Under the pieces are notes generated by a model. It saw only the letters and a program-made list of their open reading frames with translations, made no database searches and was not told the origin of the DNA. This document shows, one piece after another, positions 49,096 to 58,790 of a stretch of 64,000 bases of DNA (positions are counted from its first letter, which is position 1; every line of letters begins with the position of its first letter). The position numbers were made by a program, and so were the translations under genes. The stretch comes from SAR116 cluster bacterium AG-355-O21 (GTDB lineage: Bacteria > Pseudomonadota > Alphaproteobacteria > Thalassobaculales > Thalassobaculaceae): the NCBI GenBank assembly GCA_003280605.1, contig QCEM01000008.1:1-64000 (forward strand), in the 5' to 3' direction.

Positions 49096-50199
49096 ATGTC
49101 GACTGAAACATCAAATAGCACAATCAAACTGATGGTTCTGAAGGGTGACGGCATTGGACCGGAAATCACCGCTGCAACCCTTGAGGTGCTCTCGGCGGTC
49201 GGCACGAAATTAGATCTCGACATCGTATTTGAGGCCTTTCCCATTGGGCTAGAGGCGCTAGAACACCAAGGGACCACTGTGCCCGATCAGATATTTGAGG
49301 AGGTCAGCGGATTTGATGGGGTTATTCTGGGGCCTGTGTCGAATTATGATTATCCACCGAAAGAGGCCGGCGGGCTTAACCCGTCAGGTGAATTGCGCAA
49401 GCGCCTCGATCTCTATGCGAATATCCGCCCGGCGCTGACACCGCCTGGATTTGCGCCGCCCTATGGCAAGCCTGTGGATCTTGTGGTGGTGCGCGAGAAC
49501 ACCGAAGGCTTTTATGCCGACCGCTCCATGTTCAGTGGCAGCGGCGAGTTTATGCCGTCACCTGATATGGCCCTGTCGGTGCGCAAGATCACCCGCCAAG
49601 CCTCCACCCGGATTGCAACCGCCGCCTTTGAGGTGGCGATGCAACGCCCGCGCAAGAAAGTCACAGCAGTTCACAAGGCAAATGTTCTGCGTGCCGGTGA
49701 TGGCTTGTTTTTGGACTCTGTTCGCGCGATCGCCAAAGCTTTTCCCGACGTGACTTATGAGGAAAAGATTGTCGATGCCATGGCCGCCTTACTGATTCGT
49801 GATCCCAGCCAGTTTGACGTTGTCGTTACCACCAATATGTTTGGCGACATCCTCTCTGATCAAGCGTCGGAATTGGCCGGTAGCCTGGGCATGGCAGCAT
49901 CATTGAACAGCGGCCCTGATGTGGCGGTGGCGCAAGCACAACATGGCTCAGCGCCAGATATCGCCGGCCAAGGGATTGCTAATCCAAGTTCCCTGATCGG
50001 CTCGGCTGGGATGCTATTAAACTGGCTGGCAGATCGCCGCGGCGACGGCAGGTTACGGGATGCCGCCGCGTTGATTGAAACCGCCATCAGCTCGGTTATT
50101 GCGGTGCCGGCGCAGCGCACCGCCGATTTGGGCGGCAATATCGGCACTGCGGCATTCACCCGGCATCTGGTCGAGGCCGTCAGGCAGCACCAAGACTGA
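49096..50199 (+). CDS. Isocitrate/isopropylmalate dehydrogenase family protein
   Basis: LKGDGIGPEITAATLEVL, LRKRLDLYANIRPA, RENTEGFYADRSM, TTNMFGDILSDQASELAGSLGMAAS. Not the canonical LeuB pattern, so no symbol given. Confidence 0.9.
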   Translation: MSTETSNSTIKLMVLKGDGIGPEITAATLEVLSAVGTKLDLDIVFEAFPIGLEALEHQGTTVPDQIFEEVSGFDGVILGPVSNYDYPPKEAGGLNPSGELRKRLDLYANIRPALTPPGFAPPYGKPVDLVVVRENTEGFYADRSMFSGSGEFMPSPDMALSVRKITRQASTRIATAAFEVAMQRPRKKVTAVHKANVLRAGDGLFLDSVRAIAKAFPDVTYEEKIVDAMAALLIRDPSQFDVVVTTNMFGDILSDQASELAGSLGMAASLNSGPDVAVAQAQHGSAPDIAGQGIANPSSLIGSAGMLLNWLADRRGDGRLRDAAALIETAISSVIAVPAQRTADLGGNIGTAAFTRHLVEAVRQHQD

Positions 50200-50236
50200 G
50201 GACAGCAGTTTGTGACCGGCGGCTAGTGTCGCAGGA

Positions 50237-50728
50237 CTAGTCGCAGTCTTGATAGTCTGATGCGATGCAGCGTTTGGCGCGGACTTGCGCGGCGGCACGG
50301 TCTTCGGATGACAGTTTCGCGGTGAGCGCCGCTTTGACGTTAGCGGCATTGGTGTTGCCGTTGGTCGCGGCGATATCGGCCCACATATACCCGGCCAGCA
50401 GGTCTTTTGGGACACCACTGCCGCGGGCCAGCATAACCGCCAGCGTGCTTTGCGCGACAGCTAAACCCTGTTCGGCGGCTTTACGAAACCAGCGTGCGGC
50501 TTCGCTCAAATCCTGCGGCACGCCATCCCCTTTAAGATACAGCCAAGCAAGATTGTTTTGGGTTTTCACGTCACCTTCCTCGGCCAATGGTTTCCAAAGT
50601 TTCAGCGCCGCCCCAAAGTCACCACGCAAATAAGCATCATAGCCCTTGGCATAATTTCCGGCCCATCCGGTGCCGGTACCGGCAAACACACAAAAGGCCA
50701 CCACAATCACCGATAAAAACTGCTTCAC
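50237..50728 (-). CDS. SEL1-like/tetratricopeptide repeat secreted protein
   Basis: AEEGDVKTQNNLAWLYLKGDGVPQDLSEAARWFRKAAEQGLAVAQSTLAVMLARGSGVPKDL SEL1 repeats plus signal peptide. GTG start at 50728. Confidence 0.85.
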   Translation of the reverse strand: MKQFLSVIVVAFCVFAGTGTGWAGNYAKGYDAYLRGDFGAALKLWKPLAEEGDVKTQNNLAWLYLKGDGVPQDLSEAARWFRKAAEQGLAVAQSTLAVMLARGSGVPKDLLAGYMWADIAATNGNTNAANVKAALTAKLSSEDRAAAQVRAKRCIASDYQDCD

Positions 50729-50917
50729 TGGTCTGTTACCCCTAATGCCGATGTCACGTCGTTCTGCTCCTGTGCTGATCGCGGCGTGGCCGACAAGCCG
50801 CCGAGCTTGCCGCAAAACCATCTCCGCCGGGCAACAAGCTTAGTCTTTTCTTGCGCGCCGATCACGGTCTACACTTAACATCGAGCAGCCAGAATTGCGA
50901 GGCCATGAGGAGCGCAT

Positions 50918-51781
50918 ATGACGTATCAAGATATCGACTGCCGGACCGTTGACGGTGTGATGACCATCACCCTTAGTCGGGCCGATAAGTTAAATGCCCT
51001 GTCGCGGCCGATGCGCCATTCCTTGCTTGCCGCTTTCGATCAAGCTGACAGTGATGACACTGTCCGCGTGGTCATCGTCACCGGCGCAGGCCGGGCGTTT
51101 TGCGCAGGTGCCGATTTGAGCAAGGGTGAGGAGACCTTTGATTATGCAAAGCGCGGTGAGTTACGCGCCGACGGTCTTAACCGTGACGGCGGTGGCTTGG
51201 TCAGTTTGCGGATCTTCGCCTGTAAAAAGCCCGTGATCGCAGCGATCAATGGTCCGGCGGTTGGCTTTGGGGCGACCATGACCTTGCCAATGGACATCCG
51301 GTTAGCGTCAACTGACGCTCGTATTGGCTTTGTTTTCACCCGCCGCGGTGTGGTTCCGGAAGCCTGTTCATCGTGGTTTCTGCCGCGGCTCGTTGGCATA
51401 TCGCAGGCGCTTCAATGGACTTTGTCCGGCCGCCTCTTCAGCGCTGAGGAGGCACAGGCAGGCGGGCTTGTCAGTGAGGTTCTTGCGCCGCAGGATTTAC
51501 TGCCGCGTGCGCAAGAGATGGCCTCAGAAATTGCCCAGAATACATCCGCCGTTTCGGTCGCCATGACACGCCAGATGATGTGGCAAATGCTGGGTGCGTC
51601 GCACCCGATGGAGGCGCATCGCATCGATTCCCGCGGCATGCAGCAAATGGGTCAAATGGCCGATGCACGTGAGGGGATACAATCTTTCTTACAGAAACGG
51701 CCGGCGCAATTTCCGCTCCGTGTCAGCACTGATATGCCTGCGGTTTTCCCCTGGCAGGCCGAACCCAGCTTTGAGGATTAA
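50918..51781 (+). CDS. Enoyl-CoA hydratase/crotonase family protein
   Basis: ITLSRADKLNALSRPMRH, GAGRAFCAGADLSKG, AAINGPAVGFGATMTLPMDIRLAS. Confidence 0.92.
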   Translation: MTYQDIDCRTVDGVMTITLSRADKLNALSRPMRHSLLAAFDQADSDDTVRVVIVTGAGRAFCAGADLSKGEETFDYAKRGELRADGLNRDGGGLVSLRIFACKKPVIAAINGPAVGFGATMTLPMDIRLASTDARIGFVFTRRGVVPEACSSWFLPRLVGISQALQWTLSGRLFSAEEAQAGGLVSEVLAPQDLLPRAQEMASEIAQNTSAVSVAMTRQMMWQMLGASHPMEAHRIDSRGMQQMGQMADAREGIQSFLQKRPAQFPLRVSTDMPAVFPWQAEPSFED

Positions 51782-51810
51782 GCACCGTCATCGGCGCGCT
51801 GTAGCGACAG

Positions 51811-52326
51811 TTAGCTGTCGGAGATCAATGTCTTAACGTAATCTTGCAGCGTTTCTGCGCCGTCAAGGATGTCTCGTGAGGTTTCCAGGAACTGGTAATC
51901 TTTCAAAATCATCACTTTGTGGTTCCAGATACTAAACTGCACCGAAATTTGCGCCATGACGTCGATGTAAAACTGCAGTTTGCGGTCAGTTAAAAACTTA
52001 CTGGCATGGATGGTGCCTGCGAGAATGCCGATCTCATAATGTTTGGCGATATATTTACGGAATTTTTCGTAGGAAATTTCAAAGCGTTCCAAAAATTCCA
52101 GAATTTCAGAAATTAAGGCGCGGTCTTTATCACCGAGCATCTCGATTTTTTCGAGAATGGATCTATCGTCAATGACGCCATCGGCGCTGACATACTGGAT
52201 AAGGGCTTGTTTCAGACCGCGCGAGTCCTGTTGAAATTTTTCGATGTACCGCAGCTGCTCCAAAAATATCTTTTGGTCGCTGTAAGTTATTTTCTTGATT
52301 TCGTTATTTTTTATGGAAATTTGCAA
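51811..52326 (-). CDS. Hypothetical protein (orphan, I/K/E-rich)
   Basis: 171 aa open frame with predicted alpha-helical, charged composition. No family recognised. Confidence 0.6.
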   Translation of the reverse strand: MQISIKNNEIKKITYSDQKIFLEQLRYIEKFQQDSRGLKQALIQYVSADGVIDDRSILEKIEMLGDKDRALISEILEFLERFEISYEKFRKYIAKHYEIGILAGTIHASKFLTDRKLQFYIDVMAQISVQFSIWNHKVMILKDYQFLETSRDILDGAETLQDYVKTLISDS

Positions 52327-52453
52327 AAAACAGACCTAGCATTGCCCCCGCCATTAATCTAACCATAAATCTCCTCAAAGCTCACCTTTATATTGCCGCC
52401 GCTTGAGAAATCTGCCCATGCTTGCCGCGCACAGGGGGGGTGAACGATGCGGA

Positions 52454-53026
52454 TTATCCACCGTTCAACAGGGCCAGGAAACGTGCTTCTAGGCGTGGAT
52501 CGTCGGCGAAGACACCTGTGAAACGGGTTGTGATCGTTGCCACCCTTGGTTTTTTGATGCCGCGTGTGGTCATACACTGGTGTTTGGCATTTATCACAAT
52601 CGCGACCCCCTTGGGTTGCAACACTCTGGTAATACAATCGACAATCTCTGCCGTCATGGTTTCCTGGGTTTGCAGCCGTCTGGCGAAAATCTCGACAACC
52701 CGCGCCAGTTTTGAAATCCCGACGATTTTGCCGGATGGGATATAGGCAAGATGCGCCGTACCGAGAATCGCCACCATGTGATGCTCACAATGGCTTTCGA
52801 TGTCGATGTCCTGCAGCATGACCATGTCATCATAACCGGCGACTTCCTCAAAGGTTCGGTCAAGCACCTTATCCGGGTCTTCATCATAGCCGGAAAAAAA
52901 CTCCTCATAGGCTTTGACGACACGTTTGGGCGTGTCGATCAGGCCCTCGCGCTCGGGATCATCGCCGGCCCAGGTAATGAGTGTCCGGACAGCATCTTCG
53001 GCAATTTGCCTTGTCGGTTTTCGCAC
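52454..53026 (-). CDS. folE: GTP cyclohydrolase I
   Basis: DIDIESHCEHHMVAILGTAHLAYIPSGKIVGISKLARVVEIFARRLQTQE and KHQCMTTRGI. Confidence 0.97.
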   Translation of the reverse strand: MRKPTRQIAEDAVRTLITWAGDDPEREGLIDTPKRVVKAYEEFFSGYDEDPDKVLDRTFEEVAGYDDMVMLQDIDIESHCEHHMVAILGTAHLAYIPSGKIVGISKLARVVEIFARRLQTQETMTAEIVDCITRVLQPKGVAIVINAKHQCMTTRGIKKPRVATITTRFTGVFADDPRLEARFLALLNGG

Positions 53027-53291
53027 TTTTTTCTCCGTTGGATTTGGTTTGCTTCGTCTCTGTCAGCGCAAGCTGTCATCCTTATTCACAAGCCTACGCG
53101 CCGGCTCATCGCCATAATCTTCCCCGCCAACAAAAATAAATGGCCACCAATGAGCGCAATAAGCTACCGGCGGAGAAACATGATCGAAGATGAAAATACC
53201 TTTATTTGAGTGATCGGTAGCAGGTGTAACCGTGATGTGAGGTATGGGCGTATCACCCCTTCAGGAGGATATTAGATTAATCTTATGAAAA

Positions 53292-53308
53292 ATGTTACTT
53301 TATAACAT
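53292..53308. promoter_or_regulatory. Zur-box-like palindrome upstream of folE
   Basis: ATGTTA-CTTTA-TAACAT perfect 6-bp inverted half-sites with 5-nt spacer; same geometry as the Zur consensus ATGTTA-TAWTA-TAACAT (recalled). Confidence 0.4.
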
Positions 53309-53417
53309 AACTTTGGAGGCGTGGCATGCGGCCGCAGGCCGATCCATGCAGGCCGAACCTAGGCTGTCGCAGCAGATGGCCCAGGTCGGCAGCGGCAGCT
53401 TTACGCGGCGCGCGGCC

Positions 53418-55070
53418 TTAAAACCGCGCCCGGCGATCTTCCACATTGGCCAGCACATCGATCAATACGATCTTGCCTGCTTTGTTCAACCGTTGTGCTT
53501 CGGCAAGGGCCGGGGCCAGCTCCCCAGCGTGGCTGACACGCAGACCGACAGCCCCCATGCCTTCGGCAATTTTGGCATAATCGCCCTGCATCGTGGAAAC
53601 TCCAAAGCGCTCCCGGGCGGCTTGCCCAATGGTGCCTTGGGTTGGCCCTGAATAGGTTGCCATCGCGCTATTGTTCAGCAGCACGGTGGTGATGGCCGCA
53701 CCACAGCGAACCGCCGTTTCAATGTCGCTGCCGGACATCCCAAAAGCGCCATCGCCCATCAGGTTGAGACAAAATTTTTCCGGAGCCGCTATCTTCGCCC
53801 CAATCATCAGCGGAATCCCAAAGCCGAGATGGGTTGTTTTACCCCAGCCGATGTAGCTGTGCGGGACGCTGGCGGTATAGAACGGCACCATGCAATCACG
53901 CGGCGCCCCGGCATCATGGGTAACGATGCTGTTTTCTAAATCCAGGCAGCTATCAAGGGCTTGGATCACGCGGTAGTAGCTGAGCGGTGTTTGCTCGCCG
54001 TGTAAGGCTGGGTGCCAATCAGCCAGCCAGTCAGCTCTCAGGGCCGCCACGTCGGCTTCCAACGCTTCGCGTGCTGCACCTCGGTCACCTTGCAAACGCG
54101 CGCCGACGGCGGCGATCAGCGCCTGCAGGGTCAGCCGTGTATCACCTACCAGGGCGATATCAACAGCTTCATCCTTGTTGATGTCATCGGCATTGAGGGT
54201 GTTGTGTATCAGGGTCTTACCGGCGGGGATTTTTTGCCCGTATGGGGTTCGGGTGAGGCTGCTGCCAAGCGCCAAAAGCACGTCACTGTCGGCCAGCCAG
54301 GCGTGGGCAGGGCCGGTGGTTGTTCCGCAACCGGCACCCAGTGCCAGTGGGTGACGCTCGTCAATTGCCGATTTCCCCGGCATCGTCGTGAATACCGGCG
54401 CGGCAAGCATTTCAGCAAGCTGGCGCAGCTCGTTGCTGGCCCTTGCCGCCAGGACCCCGGCACCGGCCCACAGCAATGGCTTGCGCGCCGCCAGCAGCGC
54501 TGTTGCGGCGGCGTCAACGGCGCCGGCTTCGGGAACCTGCAAAGCTGCCGTTGGGCTTTGATAAGCTGCCGCGTCTGCAGGCACTTCGGCAGCCAGCACA
54601 TCGGCCGTCAGTTCCACAACCACCGGGCCAGGGGTACCATTGCGGAGGCCATGAAAGGCCCGCCGCATGACCGCTGTGACATCCTCGGGACGATAGATTG
54701 CTTCAATCTGTTTGGCCCAGCCCTGATATTTTTGAACCGCGCTGAAATTTGGTCGGACCGACATCTGACTTAAGGCGACACCACCGACAAAGACCAATAC
54801 CGGGACATTGTCGGCATAAGCTTGCGCCAAGCCGCCCATAAGGTTTTCGGCACCTGCTTGGCTTTGCACGGCAACCACCCCAAAGCGCTGCCGGTCACTG
54901 ATTCGGCTAAAGCCGTCGGCAGCCATAATCGCACCGCGCTCATGACGAAAAGCGATGGGTCGAATGCCAAGGTCAGCCACCGCATTAATCAATGGGTTAC
55001 TGGGGAAACAGGCAAGCCATTCGACCCCTTCCTGTTTCAAAATTGCGGCGATGGTCTCGATCCCGTTCAT
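53418..55070 (-). CDS. Thiamine pyrophosphate-binding enzyme, acetolactate synthase-like
   Basis: RHERGAIMAADGFSRIS, MGDGAFGMSGSDIETAVRCGAAITTVLLNN (TPP motif). Confidence 0.88.
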   Translation of the reverse strand: MNGIETIAAILKQEGVEWLACFPSNPLINAVADLGIRPIAFRHERGAIMAADGFSRISDRQRFGVVAVQSQAGAENLMGGLAQAYADNVPVLVFVGGVALSQMSVRPNFSAVQKYQGWAKQIEAIYRPEDVTAVMRRAFHGLRNGTPGPVVVELTADVLAAEVPADAAAYQSPTAALQVPEAGAVDAAATALLAARKPLLWAGAGVLAARASNELRQLAEMLAAPVFTTMPGKSAIDERHPLALGAGCGTTTGPAHAWLADSDVLLALGSSLTRTPYGQKIPAGKTLIHNTLNADDINKDEAVDIALVGDTRLTLQALIAAVGARLQGDRGAAREALEADVAALRADWLADWHPALHGEQTPLSYYRVIQALDSCLDLENSIVTHDAGAPRDCMVPFYTASVPHSYIGWGKTTHLGFGIPLMIGAKIAAPEKFCLNLMGDGAFGMSGSDIETAVRCGAAITTVLLNNSAMATYSGPTQGTIGQAARERFGVSTMQGDYAKIAEGMGAVGLRVSHAGELAPALAEAQRLNKAGKIVLIDVLANVEDRRARF

Positions 55071-55372
55071 ACCTGCCCCCAAGGTTTATTGTTGTGATGG
55101 TCATGGCGTCGGTTGGTCATCGGCGCTGGAATACCGTGGCTTGACCTGACCGAAACAGCGTAGTCGCAGACTGTTGGGCTTGTCCATGGGGCAGCATCAT
55201 CAGCTTATCTAATCTGCCGGGTCGCGGACCGGCGGTATTTTTGCAGCACTGCCTATTTTGTCATTTGAATTAGTCTGATAAAACAATGTCTGCATCGGCG
55301 CTTAGCCGTTTCGTTTCCCGCATATCGCTGCTCGCCGCCGCGTGAAGGCTAGGGGCTAACCGAAAGTTTCAG

Positions 55373-55990
55373 GTGGAAAAAACGATTTTATTATATGCCC
55401 CGACCTCGCCTTATGTTCGCAAAGTCCTGGTTTTCGCCCATGAAACCGGCGTGATGGCAGATATTGAACTGCAGACAGTCAAAACCTCACCGGTCATCCG
55501 CCAAGATGCGATCATGGCGGCAAACCCGCTCGGAAAAATCCCAACTCTGGTTTTAGGTGACGGCACGGCCTTATTCGATAGTCGGGTGATCTGTGAATAT
55601 CTGGACAGTTGCCATGACGGCGCCGCGCTGTTCCCGGCTGCGGGTGCCGCACGCTGGCAGATGCTGCGCCTGCAAGCGATGGCCGACGGCATCTTGGATG
55701 CAGGGGTCGCGCATCGTTATGAGACGTTTCTGCGCCCTGAAGCATACCGATGGGCTGACTGGATCGAGGGCCAAAAGCAGAAGATTGAGGCTGTTTTAGA
55801 TGCTTTGGAAGCCGCTGCGCAAAGCCTTCCGGAGATTGACGCCGGCGCGATTGCCATCGGCTGTGCGCTTGGCTATCTGGATTTCCGTTTGGCTGATTTG
55901 AACTGGCGGGAAAATCGTCCTGGTTTGGCGGCGTGGTTCGCTGCTTTTGCGGCCCGCCCATCGATGCGGGCGACCATGCCTGCAGGCTAG
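55373..55990 (+). CDS. Glutathione S-transferase family protein
   Basis: Thioredoxin-fold N-terminus LLYAPTSPYVRKVLVFAHETGV, NPLGKIPTLVLGDGTALFDSRVICEYLD. GTG start. Confidence 0.9.
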   Translation: MEKTILLYAPTSPYVRKVLVFAHETGVMADIELQTVKTSPVIRQDAIMAANPLGKIPTLVLGDGTALFDSRVICEYLDSCHDGAALFPAAGAARWQMLRLQAMADGILDAGVAHRYETFLRPEAYRWADWIEGQKQKIEAVLDALEAAAQSLPEIDAGAIAIGCALGYLDFRLADLNWRENRPGLAAWFAAFAARPSMRATMPAG

Positions 55991-56027
55991 GTCAATCGCC
56001 GCGCCGCCAAAATCCCATCAGTGATGG

Positions 56028-56792
56028 CTAATTTGCCCGCCGAGGCACCCGCAGGCCGCCGCGGGTGCTGGCGCGGCGAACATTTGCGTAATACACGATT
56101 TGCGCCGGCACTTTGTCGACGCCATATTTTGACAAATAGCGGCTCATAAATGACCGGTAGACGCCGTATTTAAAGTAAATTTTACCGCTGGAATTGGTTT
56201 TCCCCCGATAGCTCCATTTCCGCGCACCATTGACAAAAACCTTCAGGAAACCGTCCCGTTTCGCCCATTTGGCATGGACCTCAATTTGATGCCAACGAAC
56301 CCGTAAATCGGCCGATTCAATCAATTTCGTAACGCTAGCGCTACCGCCGAAGTTACGATCAATCCAAAGCCCGCCGCAGCTATTTTGAAACATGAAAGCA
56401 GGCGGTGCGTTGGTTTGGTGGAACTGGCCAAGTGTGGTTTTTGTCGGACAGACATTTGGGTAGTCATGAGGCACAAACATCGACCAGCCATACCAACATA
56501 ATTTTCCCCGGTGATTGTCTTTACTGCCGGTTAGCTCCGAGCGTTCACGGTCGTTATCGCGATCGGACCACTGCGGGCTGCTGGCACAATCTCCGGGCTG
56601 AACTTCAAAGCGTTCAACCATAGCAGTCGGTGCCATGCCGGTCGGGTCGGCCACCAGCGTGTACCCATATGAAGTGTTGTTTAACGACCGGCGAAAGTCC
56701 CCAAAGGAACCTTTATTAAGTGTCTGACAGCCGCCCAACGCGATCGCCAAAAGCGGAAAAGACAGCGCCATTACAAGGGTTTTTTTAATCAT
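56028..56792 (-). CDS. Heparin-lyase-I-like (polysaccharide lyase fold) lipoprotein
   Basis: Lipobox-like ALGGC; DNDRERSELTGSKDN..., WYGWSMFVPHDYPN...TTLGQFHQTNAPP, WHQIEVHAKWAKRDGFLKVFVNG fit the PF14099-type jelly-roll pattern. Confidence 0.65.
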   Translation of the reverse strand: MIKKTLVMALSFPLLAIALGGCQTLNKGSFGDFRRSLNNTSYGYTLVADPTGMAPTAMVERFEVQPGDCASSPQWSDRDNDRERSELTGSKDNHRGKLCWYGWSMFVPHDYPNVCPTKTTLGQFHQTNAPPAFMFQNSCGGLWIDRNFGGSASVTKLIESADLRVRWHQIEVHAKWAKRDGFLKVFVNGARKWSYRGKTNSSGKIYFKYGVYRSFMSRYLSKYGVDKVPAQIVYYANVRRASTRGGLRVPRRAN

Positions 56793-56843
56793 TGATCGGT
56801 TGACCCGGCGGTCGTTGGCCCGACTTATATCGACTGTATCCTA

Positions 56844-57707
56844 TCAGCTTTTTGGTGCAGATTTTTTCTCGATCTCATCCAATACAGGCAGGATATATTG
56901 GCGAAATTTAACGGGGTTTTCGCTCATGGGGAAATGTCCCAATTCGCCCATAATCACAACCTCCGCGCCGTCTATCGCCGCGCCGGTGCGAGTTGTGTCT
57001 TCGACGGTACACGAAAAATCATACTCCCCGGTCATCAAATAAAGCGGACAGACGGCGGTATCAATTAACGCCGTGCGGTCACGATAATCGCTGTCGGCAC
57101 GATAGAAATGTAGATCCCCTTTGAAGACCCCGGGGCCACTTTGCAAATACTGCCAAAGCGTTTCCCAGCGCGCCTCATCAGGACTTTGTGGTGCCACCAG
57201 ACCGGAAATAAGGCCGGCGCACACCTCGCCACCATGCACATCGGGCCGGTTCAGCCATTCGGTATCATACCAGGGGGTCTGATGATCGGCTGCTTCCAGA
57301 CCGATCAATGCGGCAAACTCATTGGCGTGATGGGCCGCCAGGTTAAGGACAATCCGGCCGCCCATGGAACAGCCCATGACAACAGGCTTAACAAGTTCTA
57401 AGTCGCGGCAAAAAGTGCGGATGATCTCGGTGTATGCATCGGTGCTGAGAGCATAGTCTTCATCCTGCCAGCCAACCGGCGGTGGAGATTTACCATGCCA
57501 GGGCAAGTCAAAGGCGATCACACGGAAACGGTCCGTCACCGCCGGATCTGTCATCAGATGGCGAAATTGACTGGTATCGCAACCGGCGGTGTGCAAGCAA
57601 ACAAGCGGGATGCCGTTACCAGCTTCCTCAAAATAGATGCGAACAGGCCGTTGCTGCCAAGTGGTTCGCAAATAGCGGCCAACAATCGGCTCCAAAGATG
57701 CGCTCAT
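56844..57707 (-). CDS. Alpha/beta hydrolase
   Basis: LVCLHTAGCDTSQFRHLM, FDLPWHGKSPPP, VMGCSMGGRIVLNLAAHH. Confidence 0.88.
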   Translation of the reverse strand: MSASLEPIVGRYLRTTWQQRPVRIYFEEAGNGIPLVCLHTAGCDTSQFRHLMTDPAVTDRFRVIAFDLPWHGKSPPPVGWQDEDYALSTDAYTEIIRTFCRDLELVKPVVMGCSMGGRIVLNLAAHHANEFAALIGLEAADHQTPWYDTEWLNRPDVHGGEVCAGLISGLVAPQSPDEARWETLWQYLQSGPGVFKGDLHFYRADSDYRDRTALIDTAVCPLYLMTGEYDFSCTVEDTTRTGAAIDGAEVVIMGELGHFPMSENPVKFRQYILPVLDEIEKKSAPKS

Positions 57708-58090
57708 GCCACCAAATCCTGTTCCGTTGTGAAATTAAAATCTCGCGGTATCGCGATCACTTCCTTGAAATATCTCAGATTTGACATGAACGGATAAAGG
57801 TCACCTTCCAGGCGGGCCAGACGGCTTTTATTGAGGGCGAAAATATCGTGATAACCGGGCGCCGGAACAGGTTGCCAAAAGGCTAACCAGGTTTGCGCTG
57901 GGGCCGCGATTCGGAAGCGCCAGGAGCGCAGCAAGCCGCCGTCGCTGGTAAAACCGACAAGGCGACCATGATTAACGGTGATGTCATAATCCACATCACC
58001 GACCGAGAGTCGGAAGTCGACACACAGGAAACGGCCCCGACGGACCAGGGTGGTGCGCTGGTTAACCAGCTCAGGAAGCGTATGCAGCAT
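57704..58090 (-). CDS. Hypothetical protein
   Basis: 128 aa; ATGA overlap with the downstream hydrolase suggests translational coupling. Confidence 0.55.
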   Translation of the reverse strand: MLHTLPELVNQRTTLVRRGRFLCVDFRLSVGDVDYDITVNHGRLVGFTSDGGLLRSWRFRIAAPAQTWLAFWQPVPAPGYHDIFALNKSRLARLEGDLYPFMSNLRYFKEVIAIPRDFNFTTEQDLVA

Positions 58091-58338
58091 ATGTTATCGC
58101 CAATTCTTCAACGGCCATTGGCACGGTTCGGTTTGATGGGAGCATATTCTTGCCCGTCGGTGACCTTCTGTCGACCGCTTTGAGGGCCTGAGGCGTCAAA
58201 AATCATCGTCGCCGGGTGACGGCAGTGTTGCATAAACCTGTTTACCAGGTGTTGCTGGTTCGGACTATTATGCACCTGGGCAGATGGCTTTTTCAGGTCG
58301 CCCGATACCGTCAACCATGGCCCCTTGAGGAGATTAAC

Positions 58339-58689
58339 ATGGCAGAAAATGAGCAGGCTGCGGCAGCGCTGCCGACATGTGTGTTGATTGTTGAAGCGGA
58401 AATTGACGACGACGTGGCCGATGCCTGGAACACGTGGTACGATACAGTGCATCTGCCGGAAGCGCTGGCCTGTCCGGGGGTGCTGTCGGGCCGCCGATAT
58501 CGAGCCGCCGGGGTGGCGGCCGTCATCGATCACGGTGTGCGCAGCCGGCACAGCAGCCAAGCCTATGTGACGATCTATGAGCTGTCCGGCCCTGAGGCCA
58601 TTGAAACACCTGCTTTTCAAGCGATGCGTGGGTGGTATGAATTTACCGATAAAATTACCGCCACAACCCGCGTTTTCAACGCCTGTTAA
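58339..58689 (+). CDS. Dimeric alpha-beta barrel (EthD/DUF4286-like) protein
   Basis: VEAEIDDDVADAWNTWYDTVHLPEALACPGVLSGRRYRA is typical of dimeric ferredoxin-like barrel proteins. GAGGAG upstream of 58339. Confidence 0.6.
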   Translation: MAENEQAAAALPTCVLIVEAEIDDDVADAWNTWYDTVHLPEALACPGVLSGRRYRAAGVAAVIDHGVRSRHSSQAYVTIYELSGPEAIETPAFQAMRGWYEFTDKITATTRVFNAC

Positions 58690-58790
58690 GCAGGCCGGAT
58701 CAGCTTTCGGCGTCAGCATGGGGCCATCAAAAGTTTGGACAGACGCGCGCTGTTGCGCCAAAATCTGCGCATGGTTAAGGGAGCAGGGTC

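Noticed and set aside
54012-54773. 253-aa plus-strand ORF opposite the TPP enzyme gene
   Set aside because: Long but G/Q/R-rich and motif-free; antisense to a well-supported TPP enzyme.
55216-55232. Hairpin GCCGGGTCGCGGACCGGC followed by T5 as a terminator
   Set aside because: No plus-strand gene ends upstream. Could be an sRNA terminator but there is too little support.
58108-58761. 217-aa minus-strand ORF opposite the dimeric-barrel gene
   Set aside because: Composition (H/R/P/C-rich) unlike a real protein. The plus-strand gene has an RBS and a recognisable fold pattern.
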